DNA from: Trinickia diaoshuihuensis
GTDB lineage: Bacteria; Pseudomonadota; Gammaproteobacteria; Burkholderiales; Burkholderiaceae
DNA length: 64,000 bases
Direction of reading: 5' to 3'
Assembly: GCF_003390925.1 (NCBI RefSeq)
Contig: NZ_QUBS01000005.1
Span: 1-64,000 of the forward strand
The translations under genes were made by a program, and so were the position numbers. The notes under the pieces were generated by a model that searched no databases, was not told the origin of the DNA, and worked only from the letters and a program-made list of their open reading frames with translations. Each line of letters begins with the position of its first letter. Within the stretch, counting starts at the first letter, position 1. Below, one piece after another: positions 56,701 to 64,000 of this stretch.

Positions 56701-56954
56701 AACACGCCACCTCGTTCGACGGCTCGCCGCCGAGCGCCGGCCCGTTCATCACCCAGTACTTCAAATATGGAAACGCGTCGCAAAAAGACATGGTGAACTG
56801 GCTCAACTCGCTGACGCCACACCAGGCGGATGCGATCGCCTCCGCGCTCAAGGCCGGCGACGGGCTCTGGCAGAAGGAACCGATGTCCACCGCCGCACGC
56901 CAGTTCGACGATGCGTTGCTTCAATACGGCGTCATGCCGCCTGTCAGGTACTGA
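53712..56954 (+). CDS. Large bulb-lectin protein of unknown function
   Basis: A 1080-residue protein with no export signal. Residues 1-30 are rich in Thr, Pro, Gln and Ala. Residues about 35-145 form a bulb-type lectin domain with mannose-site-like motifs TMQRDGNLVEYDL and YMQQDGNLVLYKV plus a degenerate TLQTNGDLTVGKT. A short GDVYHLSVGQTVMVLD follows near 250, then some 600 mostly helical residues, one hydrophobic segment (GGPTVAVAALLVTTANAY, about 951-968) and a charged C-terminal helix region. The layout would suit a type III or type VI secreted, host- or competitor-directed protein, but no known effector domain is recognised. Single gene; flanks unrelated. Confidence 0.7.
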   Translation: MQLRIDGTGNTTNTPPQQPAPAASPQPPSFELKAGQKLAAGQSIRSADGRFELTMQRDGNLVEYDLKTNVAVWSSKSANSGATVAYMQQDGNLVLYKVDPDTLCVAGKNDVWSTKTNGHAGAALTLQTNGDLTVGKTSGSADGAFWHSGEPLYEVPGALPPLTTGGNPATTDPLSRAAVGLFAPGANELGISRFNLSAGGSAYDVLRDQHVFDQPNLTDDTALLDANLAATPSLDRKPFGDRPANAPGDVYHLSVGQTVMVLDSTRLGYLEQQRTQLQAIEQGPAKDRANASTELKASVYQELLYASTQQSVPNVDQLASTLRARAPQDPAYQSAIADAAGMLQRTLSAQGRTADQLGKIDAAGAAGDWNGVRRLVHDQIVATAGADQGSQALGDITARASVYLTYAGGDPRFAAAVQSGIDDAKHTVLIDRPAQAVVDTYKQHGAAAAMQTLASITDPQTATIGQVGAIMVDARVQNVVQQALRDTASWQGSGPNRPAAVLMSLSAACQHAIESDQGTNGTGKAAVDRIATYIVAQADGVPPDSGMDVFQNVQLTRDAFADAGRQGNVALAFAVGAQARLYRNDFYASCVIDGARQGLDGFAANVKSLKDKLSSEGAFASEPLANWGAAGTPAEQSVLIAKLFAANPKAAKQFEDDSAGIPALQETADGVQAAVTAYGAELKGVQGFDTDIPKSMQSGQYMWSVSDSPSVVAALHSADGLGIVSPDAKQEPTNTLWLQRSMRKVYEQIGKHLIGSLAADGADSVLSPSGAKMALSVWKRANKSLGAELYFQNAAYSLGEASSGGLFSALQNGASAIRQELGGVSYALAAGIPAGKLPSLRPDSGETPLAKAYSSLSNSIDSLDIPAGARSSLKISTKLMLQDTSDLASAILGITEAVDDFSKGKPIQGVGELLNSAGYATLLTGSGIDAAELPEGATVLGLSGEAWDLIGGPTVAVAALLVTTANAYENSHTHDGDDKQALISMGVHPDVAEQLAKHATSFDGSPPSAGPFITQYFKYGNASQKDMVNWLNSLTPHQADAIASALKAGDGLWQKEPMSTAARQFDDALLQYGVMPPVRY

Positions 56955-57140
56955 CCCTTACAATAAGCCCACTACGGGGCGGCCGGCCGGTCCCATTACT
57001 TGGATTGGCCGGGAATTTCGCTTCATTTCGCCCAATCGAATTTGGCGCCGGCGTCCCATACTGCCATCATCGACTCCCTGATCGGCCCCTCCGGGCCAAG
57101 CAGGCACGGGTCGCGATCCTCGACATTTCAGGAGATTGGG

Positions 57141-57284
57141 ATGAGCACGTTGGCCGTCATTGTTTCTATCTGGGCCCTGGTCGCCACCTGCGCCGCTCTG
57201 TTCATCCGCGGCGCCAGCCCGCGTCTGGAACGTGCGCCCGTCTTGGCCGAACGCCGTCCGGCACGCGCGCCGATCGCCGAATAA
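57141..57284 (+). CDS. 47-residue single-pass membrane peptide
   Basis: MSTLAVIVSIWALVATCAAL forms one hydrophobic helix, followed by a basic tail FIRGASPRLERAPVLAERRP. AGGAG lies 6 bases before the ATG, which supports translation. It is convergent with the DUF817 gene, 30 bases away. No family is recognised. Confidence 0.6.
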   Translation: MSTLAVIVSIWALVATCAALFIRGASPRLERAPVLAERRPARAPIAE

Positions 57285-57314
57285 GACTCCCCTCGACTCT
57301 CCTGCGCATAGCGC

Positions 57315-58268
57315 TTATGAAGGCATACGCACGGCGAGCGAGCCGCGCGAAGCATGGCCCATTTCGCGTGGCCGGTTCACGAGCGTCACCATCACGTAGC
57401 TCATGATCGTCAGCATGAACCATGAGCCCCACTTGGATACCGATACCATCGCCCAGGCTTTGACCTGGCTCGGATAGAGCCAGGCGTGGCTATACGTTCC
57501 CGCGTTTTCGGCGAGCCAAATGAAGCCGGAGATCAGCACGAATGCGAGCAAGAACGGCATCCGATGCGCCGTTTTGCCGATGACGAAATACACCCAACTC
57601 CGGCGAAACAGGATCGCCGCGGCGCCGATCAACAGATACCGGCCGTCGGGCAGATAGTGGTGCAGGAAGAAGTTCGCGTAGATTCCGACCGACAACGCAG
57701 CCGTGGAGGCAAAAGACGGATGGTGTGAAAAGCGCAGGTCGAACCCTCGGCACGCGCGCGTAATATAGCTGCCGACCGACGCATACATGAACCCGCTGAA
57801 AAGCGGCACGCCGCCGATTCGCAGATACGAGAACTCGGGATAGACCCACGACCCGACCGCCGTCTTAAATAACTCCATGCACGTGCCGGCCGCATGAAAC
57901 AACAAAATGACGGCCACCTCGTCCCACGTCTCCAGACGCAGCGCAATCAGCACGACTTGGATCACGAGCGCGGCGATCGTCAGCGCATCGTAGCGCGGCA
58001 GCACCGCGTGCGCGGGATACCACAAATGCGTGCCGATCAACAGCCCCACCATCAGCCCGCCGAAAAGACAAACCCAGGCCTGCTTGATCCCGAATGCAAT
58101 GAATATGCGTACGGCATTGGCGATGCGGCCGCGCTCGTCGCTGCCGGAAAGAAGCCGGGCGATCAGATCATCGAGCCATGCGCTCGCACGTCCCGGCGCC
58201 GTTTTTAATTGCACGTGTCCGCTCACGAGTCGGTTGATGGTTTGAGCGATCGAAGGCCGGCCGAGCAA
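57315..58268 (-). CDS. DUF817 integral membrane protein
   Basis: A 317-residue membrane protein of the DUF817 family, with about eight helices. Family stretches include AAGTCMELFKTAVGSWVYPE, GGVPLFSGFMYASVGSYIT and ISGFIWLAENAGTYSHAWLY. The family has no known function. The N-terminus is longer than usual and hydrophilic, so the true start may be a later codon. It is divergent from the Ca2+/H+ antiporter gene 192 bases away, with no obvious dyad between them. Confidence 0.83.
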   Translation of the reverse strand: MLGRPSIAQTINRLVSGHVQLKTAPGRASAWLDDLIARLLSGSDERGRIANAVRIFIAFGIKQAWVCLFGGLMVGLLIGTHLWYPAHAVLPRYDALTIAALVIQVVLIALRLETWDEVAVILLFHAAGTCMELFKTAVGSWVYPEFSYLRIGGVPLFSGFMYASVGSYITRACRGFDLRFSHHPSFASTAALSVGIYANFFLHHYLPDGRYLLIGAAAILFRRSWVYFVIGKTAHRMPFLLAFVLISGFIWLAENAGTYSHAWLYPSQVKAWAMVSVSKWGSWFMLTIMSYVMVTLVNRPREMGHASRGSLAVRMPS

Positions 58269-58460
58269 CCGCGCGAACGCGGACAGGCCGGCGTCTCGAT
58301 GCGAGCAGCATTGTCCGCGAATGTCCCGCCCTCGCGCAACACCGGGATGCGGAACCGGCGCGCGTGCCGCGCGTCGTAACCGACGGTGCGGCGTTTGGAG
58401 GCACCCGAAGCACGCCTGATAAGATCGCCGCTTCCGGCAGCCACGATCAAGGACCTCTTC

Positions 58461-59549
58461 ATGTCGACCTCATCGCATGCACTTCCGCGCTGGACGCTTT
58501 GGGCCCCGCTCGCGGCGTGGCTGATTCTGGGCCTATCGAAGGTCATCCCTGGCGAAAGCTTGGCGATCGCGCTCATTGCCGCTGCGCTCGCGGGCAGCGT
58601 GTTCGCGGCCGTGCATCACGCCGAGGTCGTCGCGCATCGCGTGGGCGAGCCGCTCGGCACGCTCGTGCTCGCCGTGGCCGTCACGATCATCGAAGTGGCA
58701 TTGATCGTGGCGGTCATGCTGTCGGCAGGCCCCGAAAAAGCCGGCCTCGCACGTGATACCGTATTCGCCGCGATCATGATCGTTTGCAACGGCATTGTCG
58801 GACTCTGCCTGCTCGTGGGCGGGTGGAAACACGGCGAGCAAGATTTTCAAGGGCGCGGCGCGAGCAAGGCGCTCGCCGTGCTCGCGGCTCTCTCGGTGCT
58901 CTCGCTCGTCATGCCGAACTATTTGAGCGCGATGCCCGGCCCGCAACTGTCCACCTCGCAGCTCGCCTTCGCGGGCGTGTGCTCGCTCGTCCTTTATGGC
59001 GTATTCGTCTTCGTGCAGACCGTGCGCCATCGCGATTACTTCCTTTCCTCGGGCGGCACCGGCGACACCGCGCACGCCGCGCCTGCGCCGAGCGGACGCG
59101 TCGCGCTGACGAGCCTCGCCTTCCTGCTCGTCAGCCTCGTCGCCGTGGTCCTGCTCGCAAAGCTGTTGTCGCCGGCCGTGGAACGCGGCGTCGCGACGCT
59201 GGGCGCCCCGCCCGCTACCGTCGGGATCGTCATCGCGGCGCTCGTTTTACTGCCCGAGGGGCTCGCCGCCGTCGGCGCGGCGCGCGAGAACCGGCTGCAA
59301 ACCAGCATGAACCTGGCGCTGGGCTCGGCGCTCGCCAGCATCGGCTTAACGATTCCGACCGTCGCCGCCGTCTTCATCTGGGCCGGCCGCCCCCTCGAAC
59401 TCGGCATCGGCGGCATGGAAACGGTGCTGCTCGCGCTCACACTGTTCATCAGCAGCCTCACGCTGAGCACGGGGCGCACGACGGTATTGCAAGGCGCCGT
59501 GCACCTGTCGCTGTTTGCCGCGTATCTGTTCCTGTCGATCACGCACTGA
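58461..59549 (+). CDS. chaA: Calcium/proton (sodium/proton) antiporter ChaA
   Basis: A 362-residue CaCA-superfamily antiporter that exports Ca2+ or Na+/K+ in exchange for protons, aiding alkaline and salt tolerance. The two alpha-repeats are visible: GTLVLAVAVTIIEVALIVAV with AKAGLARDTVFAAIMI-type continuation in the first half, and VLLPEGLAAVGAARENRLQT followed by LALGSALASIGLTIPTVAAV in the second. About 10-11 helices are predicted. ATG 58461 has AAGGA 7 bases upstream. It converges on a ClC channel gene, so this segment encodes ion homeostasis functions. Confidence 0.88.
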   Translation: MSTSSHALPRWTLWAPLAAWLILGLSKVIPGESLAIALIAAALAGSVFAAVHHAEVVAHRVGEPLGTLVLAVAVTIIEVALIVAVMLSAGPEKAGLARDTVFAAIMIVCNGIVGLCLLVGGWKHGEQDFQGRGASKALAVLAALSVLSLVMPNYLSAMPGPQLSTSQLAFAGVCSLVLYGVFVFVQTVRHRDYFLSSGGTGDTAHAAPAPSGRVALTSLAFLLVSLVAVVLLAKLLSPAVERGVATLGAPPATVGIVIAALVLLPEGLAAVGAARENRLQTSMNLALGSALASIGLTIPTVAAVFIWAGRPLELGIGGMETVLLALTLFISSLTLSTGRTTVLQGAVHLSLFAAYLFLSITH

Positions 59550-59576
59550 CCAGCGCCGCGCCGAAGGTTTGCCCGC

Positions 59577-60896
59577 TTAGACGTTCTCGCGCTTGGGCAT
59601 GTAACGCTCGGAGAGCGCTTCGTATAACGGGGGCGCGAAAAGCCGCGAAACCCGGCTCGCGATCAAGGCGGTCGCCATCAGCGAGATCACGAGCGCGTGC
59701 CCATTGATCATTTCGATGACGATGACGAAGGCCGTGATCGGGCTTTGTGTGACGGCGGCCAAGTAACCGACCATCCCCAACGCGATCAACATCGGCAACT
59801 GCATTTGCGAAAACACCATATGCAGCGTATTGCCGATGCCCGCACCGATTGCGAGCGACGGGGCGAACAGCCCCCCCGGGGCCCCCGGCAGATACGAGCC
59901 GACCATCGTGATCATTTTGAACACCGGATACAGCGCGCTGACGTTGCCGTGTCCCGCCAGCATCGAGCGGGCCTCCGCGTAACCGCTGCCGAACGTGTGA
60001 CCCGAGCTTACGATACCGACGACGGCGATGACGAGCCCGCAAGCGGCCCCAAATGCGACGGGACGCTGCGCGCGCAGTTGCAGGACGGCGGCCGGCATCC
60101 AGCGGCGCGTATTGAGCAGCAGCCAGCAGAAAAAGCCGCCCGCGAGACCCGCGAGCAGCCCCACCAGCGGCACGGCGATAAACAACAGGTCCGGCAGCCG
60201 GGGACCGATATCGATCGTCCCGAAGTACACGTAGTTGCCTTGAAGACCGAGCGATACGACGCCGGCGAAGATGATCGCGGTGATCAACACCCCGCTCGTG
60301 CGCGCTTCGAAGCTTCGTGTCAGTTCCTCGATAGCGAATACGACGCCCGCAAGGGGGGCGTTGAACGCGGCCGACAAGCCGGCGGCCGCGCCGGCCAGCG
60401 CCAGGTTGCGCTCGAGCGCGGCGCCCCTGATCGCGCGGAAGCGTTTCGGATAGAACTCCCGCAGGCTGAACATCAACGATGCGCCGACGTGGATCGTCGG
60501 CCCCTCGCGCCCGATCGTCAATCCACCGAGAATCGCCAGGAACGAAATCAAAATCTTGCCGATCAGAATAGGGATCGTCAGCAAGCGCTGCCCCAAGTCG
60601 CGAGGCCCATGCAACGACGCAATGACTTGCGGAATGCCGCTGCCCTCGGCCCCATCGAAAAATCGCCGGGTCAGCCACACGCACGCGGCGCTGAGAGCGG
60701 GCGTCACGATCAGCGGCAGCCAGATATCGTGTGCGACGTGCTTGAGAAAGAAGTCGTAGCCGAAATCGATCAAGCGCGCATAGAGTACCGCGATCAGTCC
60801 GGCGGCGACGGCGCCGAGCCAGAACACGCCATAGTGTAGCCAGAGCTTATGGAGATGTTGGAGAGACCATTTATTGGTCGAAGCTCGAATCTGCAT
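59577..60896 (-). CDS. ClC-type chloride channel / Cl-/H+ antiporter
   Basis: A 439-residue ClC protein. Selectivity motifs are GAEGSGIPQVIASLHG, GLTIGREGPTIHVGASL with the gating Glu, and PGGLFAPSLAIGAGIGN. VVFAIEELTRSFEART holds the region of the internal proton Glu. ATG 60896 is preferred to longer starts because it begins just before the first helix region; the sequence upstream is unlike ClC. ClcB/EriC-type proteins support acid resistance. It is divergent from the DUF2946 gene. Confidence 0.9.
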   Translation of the reverse strand: MQIRASTNKWSLQHLHKLWLHYGVFWLGAVAAGLIAVLYARLIDFGYDFFLKHVAHDIWLPLIVTPALSAACVWLTRRFFDGAEGSGIPQVIASLHGPRDLGQRLLTIPILIGKILISFLAILGGLTIGREGPTIHVGASLMFSLREFYPKRFRAIRGAALERNLALAGAAAGLSAAFNAPLAGVVFAIEELTRSFEARTSGVLITAIIFAGVVSLGLQGNYVYFGTIDIGPRLPDLLFIAVPLVGLLAGLAGGFFCWLLLNTRRWMPAAVLQLRAQRPVAFGAACGLVIAVVGIVSSGHTFGSGYAEARSMLAGHGNVSALYPVFKMITMVGSYLPGAPGGLFAPSLAIGAGIGNTLHMVFSQMQLPMLIALGMVGYLAAVTQSPITAFVIVIEMINGHALVISLMATALIASRVSRLFAPPLYEALSERYMPKRENV

Positions 60897-61096
60897 GGTT
60901 GGCGAAGTCTGCGCGAAAGGGCAAGTATACCGGCCTCGCCATTGATTTCCCTTACGGCAAGCAAGAACGCGTCCCGCCCCATCTGTCCCCGGGGGACCGG
61001 CGCAGATAGTGCGAACGCCATCGCGGCAATCCGCCCGCTCGCACATCGGCCGCTTCCGATGGTAGACTGCGGCGCACGTCAATCCGCCGCACGACC

Positions 61097-61465
61097 ATGG
61101 CTTTCCGCTCCCGCCCACACTTGACCGCATGGCTTGGCCTCATCGCCATGTGGCTCATCGTGCTGGCGCCGATCGTTAGCCAGTTGGTGGTCGCGTCGCA
61201 CCGGGATGACCCGTCGGCCGCCCCCCTTTGCGCGGCGACCCAGCCGGCCGCCGATGCGGTCCACGCCACGCATACCGATCCGCTCGCGGCCTGCGGTTAT
61301 TGCGACCTGCTGGCCGACCATATCGCCGTACCGGCACTGCCGCCCGCACCACTCGTGCTCGTCATGCTGCTCGTGGCGATCGCCGTGCCGATGCTTAGCG
61401 TTCGCCACACGCCGCTAGGCGCCTTCCCGTCCGGGCAGCCCAGAGCCCCACCCGCTTTTTCCTGA
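61097..61465 (+). CDS. DUF2946 family membrane protein
   Basis: A 122-residue protein with an N-terminal hydrophobic helix (LTAWLGLIAMWLIVLAPIVS), a His/Cys-bearing loop (DAVHATHTDPLAACGYCDLL) and a second helix near LVLVMLLVAIAVPML. The CGYC pair and His residues fit DUF2946, whose genes often sit beside TonB receptors and copper-linked proteins. It is 78 bases before a TonB-dependent receptor gene and likely cotranscribed. A metal-handling role is inferred, not shown. Confidence 0.8.
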   Translation: MAFRSRPHLTAWLGLIAMWLIVLAPIVSQLVVASHRDDPSAAPLCAATQPAADAVHATHTDPLAACGYCDLLADHIAVPALPPAPLVLVMLLVAIAVPMLSVRHTPLGAFPSGQPRAPPAFS

Positions 61466-61543
61466 TCGCCGTTATCCGCTGCCGCATAGGCACGCCCATC
61501 GAGGGCGCGCGCGGCCGTTCGTTCAACGATTCAGGAATATCGC

Positions 61544-63925
61544 ATGTTGCACCTTCCCTCGCGAAGGCCGCGCGCTCGCGCGCGTATCGCCGCTTCGGCG
61601 CTCGTCCCGCTCGCCTTGATCTCGCCGGCCGCGTGGGCGGCCGATAATACGAGCCGCGGCACGGGCGCCGATACCCCGCCGCAAGCCCACGGCGGGACCT
61701 CGTCGCCGGACCGTGTCGCGTTGCCGACGATTACCGTCACCGCTCGCGCCGATAGCGCCGGCGCGGCGCCGCTGCTCGATCCCAACTTACCCGCGTCGAC
61801 CGAAACGGTCACGCGCAAGCAATTCGAAAACTGGAACGTCGTCAACACCGAGGACACGCTCAAGTACCTGCCCAATCTAGCCGTGCGCAAGCGCTTCATC
61901 GGCGACGTGAACTCGATCATCGCCGTACGCGGCACGAGCAATACGCAAAGCGCACGCGGCCTCGTCTACGCGGATGGGCTCCTGCTGTCGAACCTGCTCG
62001 GCAGCAGCTACAGTTTTCCGCCGCGCTGGTCGATGGTCTTCCCCGACGAGATCCGGCGCGTCGATGTCCTCTACGGCCCATTCTCGGCGCTCTATCCCGG
62101 CAACTCGCTCGGCGCAACCGTGCTGATTTCCACGCGGATGCCGACGAAATTCGAAGCCGATGCCGACGTCAAAGCTTTCACGCAGCACTTCGATCTCTTC
62201 GGCGTCAATCGCAATTTCAACGGCAGCCAGGCCAGTGCGACGATCGGCAACCGCATCGGCAAGTTCGCGTTCTTCATCGGCGCCAATCATTTCGAGAACA
62301 CGAGCCAGCCGCTGCAGTTCGCCACGCTCGCGAAATCGAATACGCCGGCAAAAGCAGGCGATATCCCGGTCACCGGCGCTTACTTCTACAACAACCAGAC
62401 GAACGCGTCCACCGCGGTAATCGGCGTGAACGGCGAAGGCATCGAGCACGTCACGCAAGATCAACTGAAGTTGAAAATGCAGTACGACTTCACGCCGACC
62501 GTGCGCGGCGCACTTACGCTAGGCTATTGGCATCGCACTTACACGAGCCAAACGTCGACCTTTTTGTCCGACGCAACCGGCAAACCCATCTATAGCGGCC
62601 TCGTCAATATCGGCGGCAACGAGTACAACATCCCCGCGTCGGCCCTGGCGCCCAGCGCCGGATGGAGCGAAAACTGGCTCTATGGCGTCTCGCTTTCCAC
62701 GCGCAATGCCACGGGCTGGAACGGCGAAGCGATCGCCTCTTATTTCGACGTACCCAATAGCGTGGCTCGCACGGCCAACGGGGGCACCCCTGGCAACGGC
62801 CCGGGCGTCGTCACGTTCGGCGATGGGACCGGCTGGAAGACCCTCGATCTGAAAGCGACATGGACGCCCGCGTCGTCGCGCGCGGGCATCGCCAATCATG
62901 CGCTCGCGTTCGGCTATCACTACGACGACTACTTCCTCGATAACGAAACGTACAACACCAACGCGTGGATCGACGCCGCCGCGGGCAGCTTCGCCAACGC
63001 ATTCAAAGGCAAAACCCAAACGCAAGCGCTGTACGCCCAAGATGCATGGCGTTTCCTGCCGCGCTGGAAGTTCGTCTACGGCGTGCGCTACGAGGATTGG
63101 CAAGCGTATGACGGCATGCAAGCCGTCGGAACTGCCGCCGTGCCTTATCCCAACGCGGGCGCGCATCACTTTTCGCCGAAGGCCTCGTTATCGTTCGATC
63201 TGACCGACACGTTGACGTTGCGCGCATCGGTCGGCCGCGCCTATCGATTCCCCACCGTCAGCGAACTCTTCCAAGGGCAGATCAACGGCAGCGCGATCGT
63301 CAACAACAACCCGAACTTGAAGCCGGAGGACGATCTCTCCAAAGAGCTGACCGCCGAATGGGCTCATGACAAATCGTCGGTCCGTTTTTCGTTGTTCGAG
63401 GACGACGTGAAGAACACGATCTTCAGTCAGACAGACACGACGGTCATTCCCAACGTGACGAACTTTCAGAACATCGGCAAAGTTCGTTCACGCGGAGCGG
63501 AACTCAGCTATCAGGGCGAGGACGTGTTGGTCCACGGGCTCGACCTGATCGGCAGCTTGGCTTACACGCAATCGAGAATTCTCGCCAACAGCCAAAACCC
63601 CGCGACCGTCGGCAAGTATTTTTATCGCATCCCGCTTTGGCGCGCGGATCTCGCCGCGACCTATCGGTTCGGCGAACGCTACGCCGTCACGATGGCCGCG
63701 CGCTACTCGGGGCGCGAGTACAACACGCTCACCAATACCGATACGAATCCGAACGTGTTCGGCGGCACCAGCACCTATACGGTAGTCGATGCCAAGTTCA
63801 CGGTTCACCCGACCAAGCTTAGCGAACTCGCGTTCGGCGTGGACAACCTCTTCGACGACCGTTACTACGTCTATCACCCTTATCCCGGCCGCACCTTCTA
63901 TGTCGAAGGCCGGTTGCGGATGTAA
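61544..63925 (+). CDS. TonB-dependent outer-membrane receptor
   Basis: A 793-residue receptor. Signal peptide about residues 1-31 (SPAAWAAD); TonB-box-like LPTITVTARADSAGAA near residues 64-79; plug domain with EDTLKYLPNLAVRKRF, AVRGTSNTQSARGLVYADGL and YGPFSALYPGNSLGATVLI; then a beta barrel that ends in RTFYVEGRLRM, with an aromatic-rich last strand. The partner DUF2946 gene suggests copper or another metal complex as ligand. No Fur-like box was found upstream. A further gene starts 14 bases later, so the operon continues beyond the window. Confidence 0.9.
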   Translation: MLHLPSRRPRARARIAASALVPLALISPAAWAADNTSRGTGADTPPQAHGGTSSPDRVALPTITVTARADSAGAAPLLDPNLPASTETVTRKQFENWNVVNTEDTLKYLPNLAVRKRFIGDVNSIIAVRGTSNTQSARGLVYADGLLLSNLLGSSYSFPPRWSMVFPDEIRRVDVLYGPFSALYPGNSLGATVLISTRMPTKFEADADVKAFTQHFDLFGVNRNFNGSQASATIGNRIGKFAFFIGANHFENTSQPLQFATLAKSNTPAKAGDIPVTGAYFYNNQTNASTAVIGVNGEGIEHVTQDQLKLKMQYDFTPTVRGALTLGYWHRTYTSQTSTFLSDATGKPIYSGLVNIGGNEYNIPASALAPSAGWSENWLYGVSLSTRNATGWNGEAIASYFDVPNSVARTANGGTPGNGPGVVTFGDGTGWKTLDLKATWTPASSRAGIANHALAFGYHYDDYFLDNETYNTNAWIDAAAGSFANAFKGKTQTQALYAQDAWRFLPRWKFVYGVRYEDWQAYDGMQAVGTAAVPYPNAGAHHFSPKASLSFDLTDTLTLRASVGRAYRFPTVSELFQGQINGSAIVNNNPNLKPEDDLSKELTAEWAHDKSSVRFSLFEDDVKNTIFSQTDTTVIPNVTNFQNIGKVRSRGAELSYQGEDVLVHGLDLIGSLAYTQSRILANSQNPATVGKYFYRIPLWRADLAATYRFGERYAVTMAARYSGREYNTLTNTDTNPNVFGGTSTYTVVDAKFTVHPTKLSELAFGVDNLFDDRYYVYHPYPGRTFYVEGRLRM

Positions 63926-63938
63926 AGGAGACCTACCG

Positions 63939-64000
63939 ATGTCGACCGTATCCACTCGTTCGAGCACGATGCGCACGGGCGCGCCGGGCGCCCGGCCGAA
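63939..64000 (+). CDS. Start of the next gene in the TonB receptor operon (cut by window edge)
   Basis: AAAGGAG ends 9 bases before ATG 63939, 14 bases after the receptor stop. Only about 20 residues are visible (MSTVSTRSSTMRTGAPGARP), a basic hydrophilic beginning. PepSY-type membrane proteins commonly follow such receptors, but the visible part cannot confirm that. Confidence 0.5.
   Translation, partial: MSTVSTRSSTMRTGAPGARP

Noticed and set aside
56977-56990. GGCCGGCC-containing palindrome after the bulb-lectin gene
   Set aside because: Short GC palindromes are common in such DNA and there is no T-run for a terminator.
56042-57406. 454-codon plus-strand frame overlapping the lectin gene
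   Set aside because: Arg/Gly-rich out-of-frame translation of the real 1080-residue protein.

Overview
The window reads as a GC-rich chromosome segment of a betaproteobacterium in the Burkholderiaceae (Burkholderia, Paraburkholderia or Trinickia type). This is inferred from the methylcitrate genes with AcnD/PrpF, Burkholderia-type Porin_4 porin, many LysR regulators and the codon bias. Coding density is high. No rRNA, tRNA, CRISPR array, insertion sequence or prophage was seen.

Layout. 1-6.3 kb: end of a propionate (2-methylcitrate) operon, prpC - AMP-forming acyl-CoA ligase - acnD - prpF. 6.4-13.2 kb: a two-module BamE-like lipoprotein, a Lys/Ala-rich secreted protein, a large YdiJ-like FAD/Fe-S dehydrogenase with a divergent LysR gene, and a TetR/GST pair with a clear promoter and operator. 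13.3-19.2 kb: a PL5 alginate-lyase-like protein lacking two catalytic residues, then a choline-O-sulfate operon (sulfatase betC, choline-type binding protein, porin) with a divergent LysR regulator. 19.3-23 kb: an orphan ATPase downstream of an array of GTATCA/TGATAC motifs, and a translationally coupled chemoreceptor-LysR pair. 23.4-29.3 kb: a DUF1445 (D-glutamate cyclase-like) gene, an MFS carrier and a 5-oxoprolinase gene broken by an exact 43-bp tandem duplication. 29.3-39 kb: redox and regulator genes, including two paralogous Rrf2 regulators, each divergent from an enzyme gene and sharing one operator motif, plus a MarR/MFS unit with a perfect 22-bp palindromic operator. 39-45.3 kb: a patchy region with an acyltransferase, a binding protein lacking a signal peptide, a GNAT remnant, a two-blade propeller-lectin-like protein, an SDR remnant and a drug exporter. 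45.5-53.6 kb: an enterobacterial-type ilvD, an ACS-family MFS carrier, an orphan substrate-binding protein divergent from a TctDE-like two-component system, and a serC-like gene. 53.7-57.3 kb: a 1080-residue bulb-lectin protein of unknown function and a 47-residue membrane peptide. 57.3-64 kb: DUF817, Ca2+/H+ antiporter, ClC chloride channel, and a DUF2946 - TonB receptor operon running off the edge.

System-level points. Three binding proteins are encoded without any ABC permease or ATPase gene in the window, so they either serve distant transporters or act in sensing. Most regulators sit divergent from or next to a plausible target, and several have visible dyads. The candidates most worth following are the shared Rrf2 operator circuit, the phased repeat array before the orphan ATPase, the duplication-broken oxoprolinase beside a D-glutamate cyclase homologue, the PL5 homologue without catalytic His and Tyr, and the 1080-residue lectin protein. 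All calls come from reading the sequence; no database search was run.
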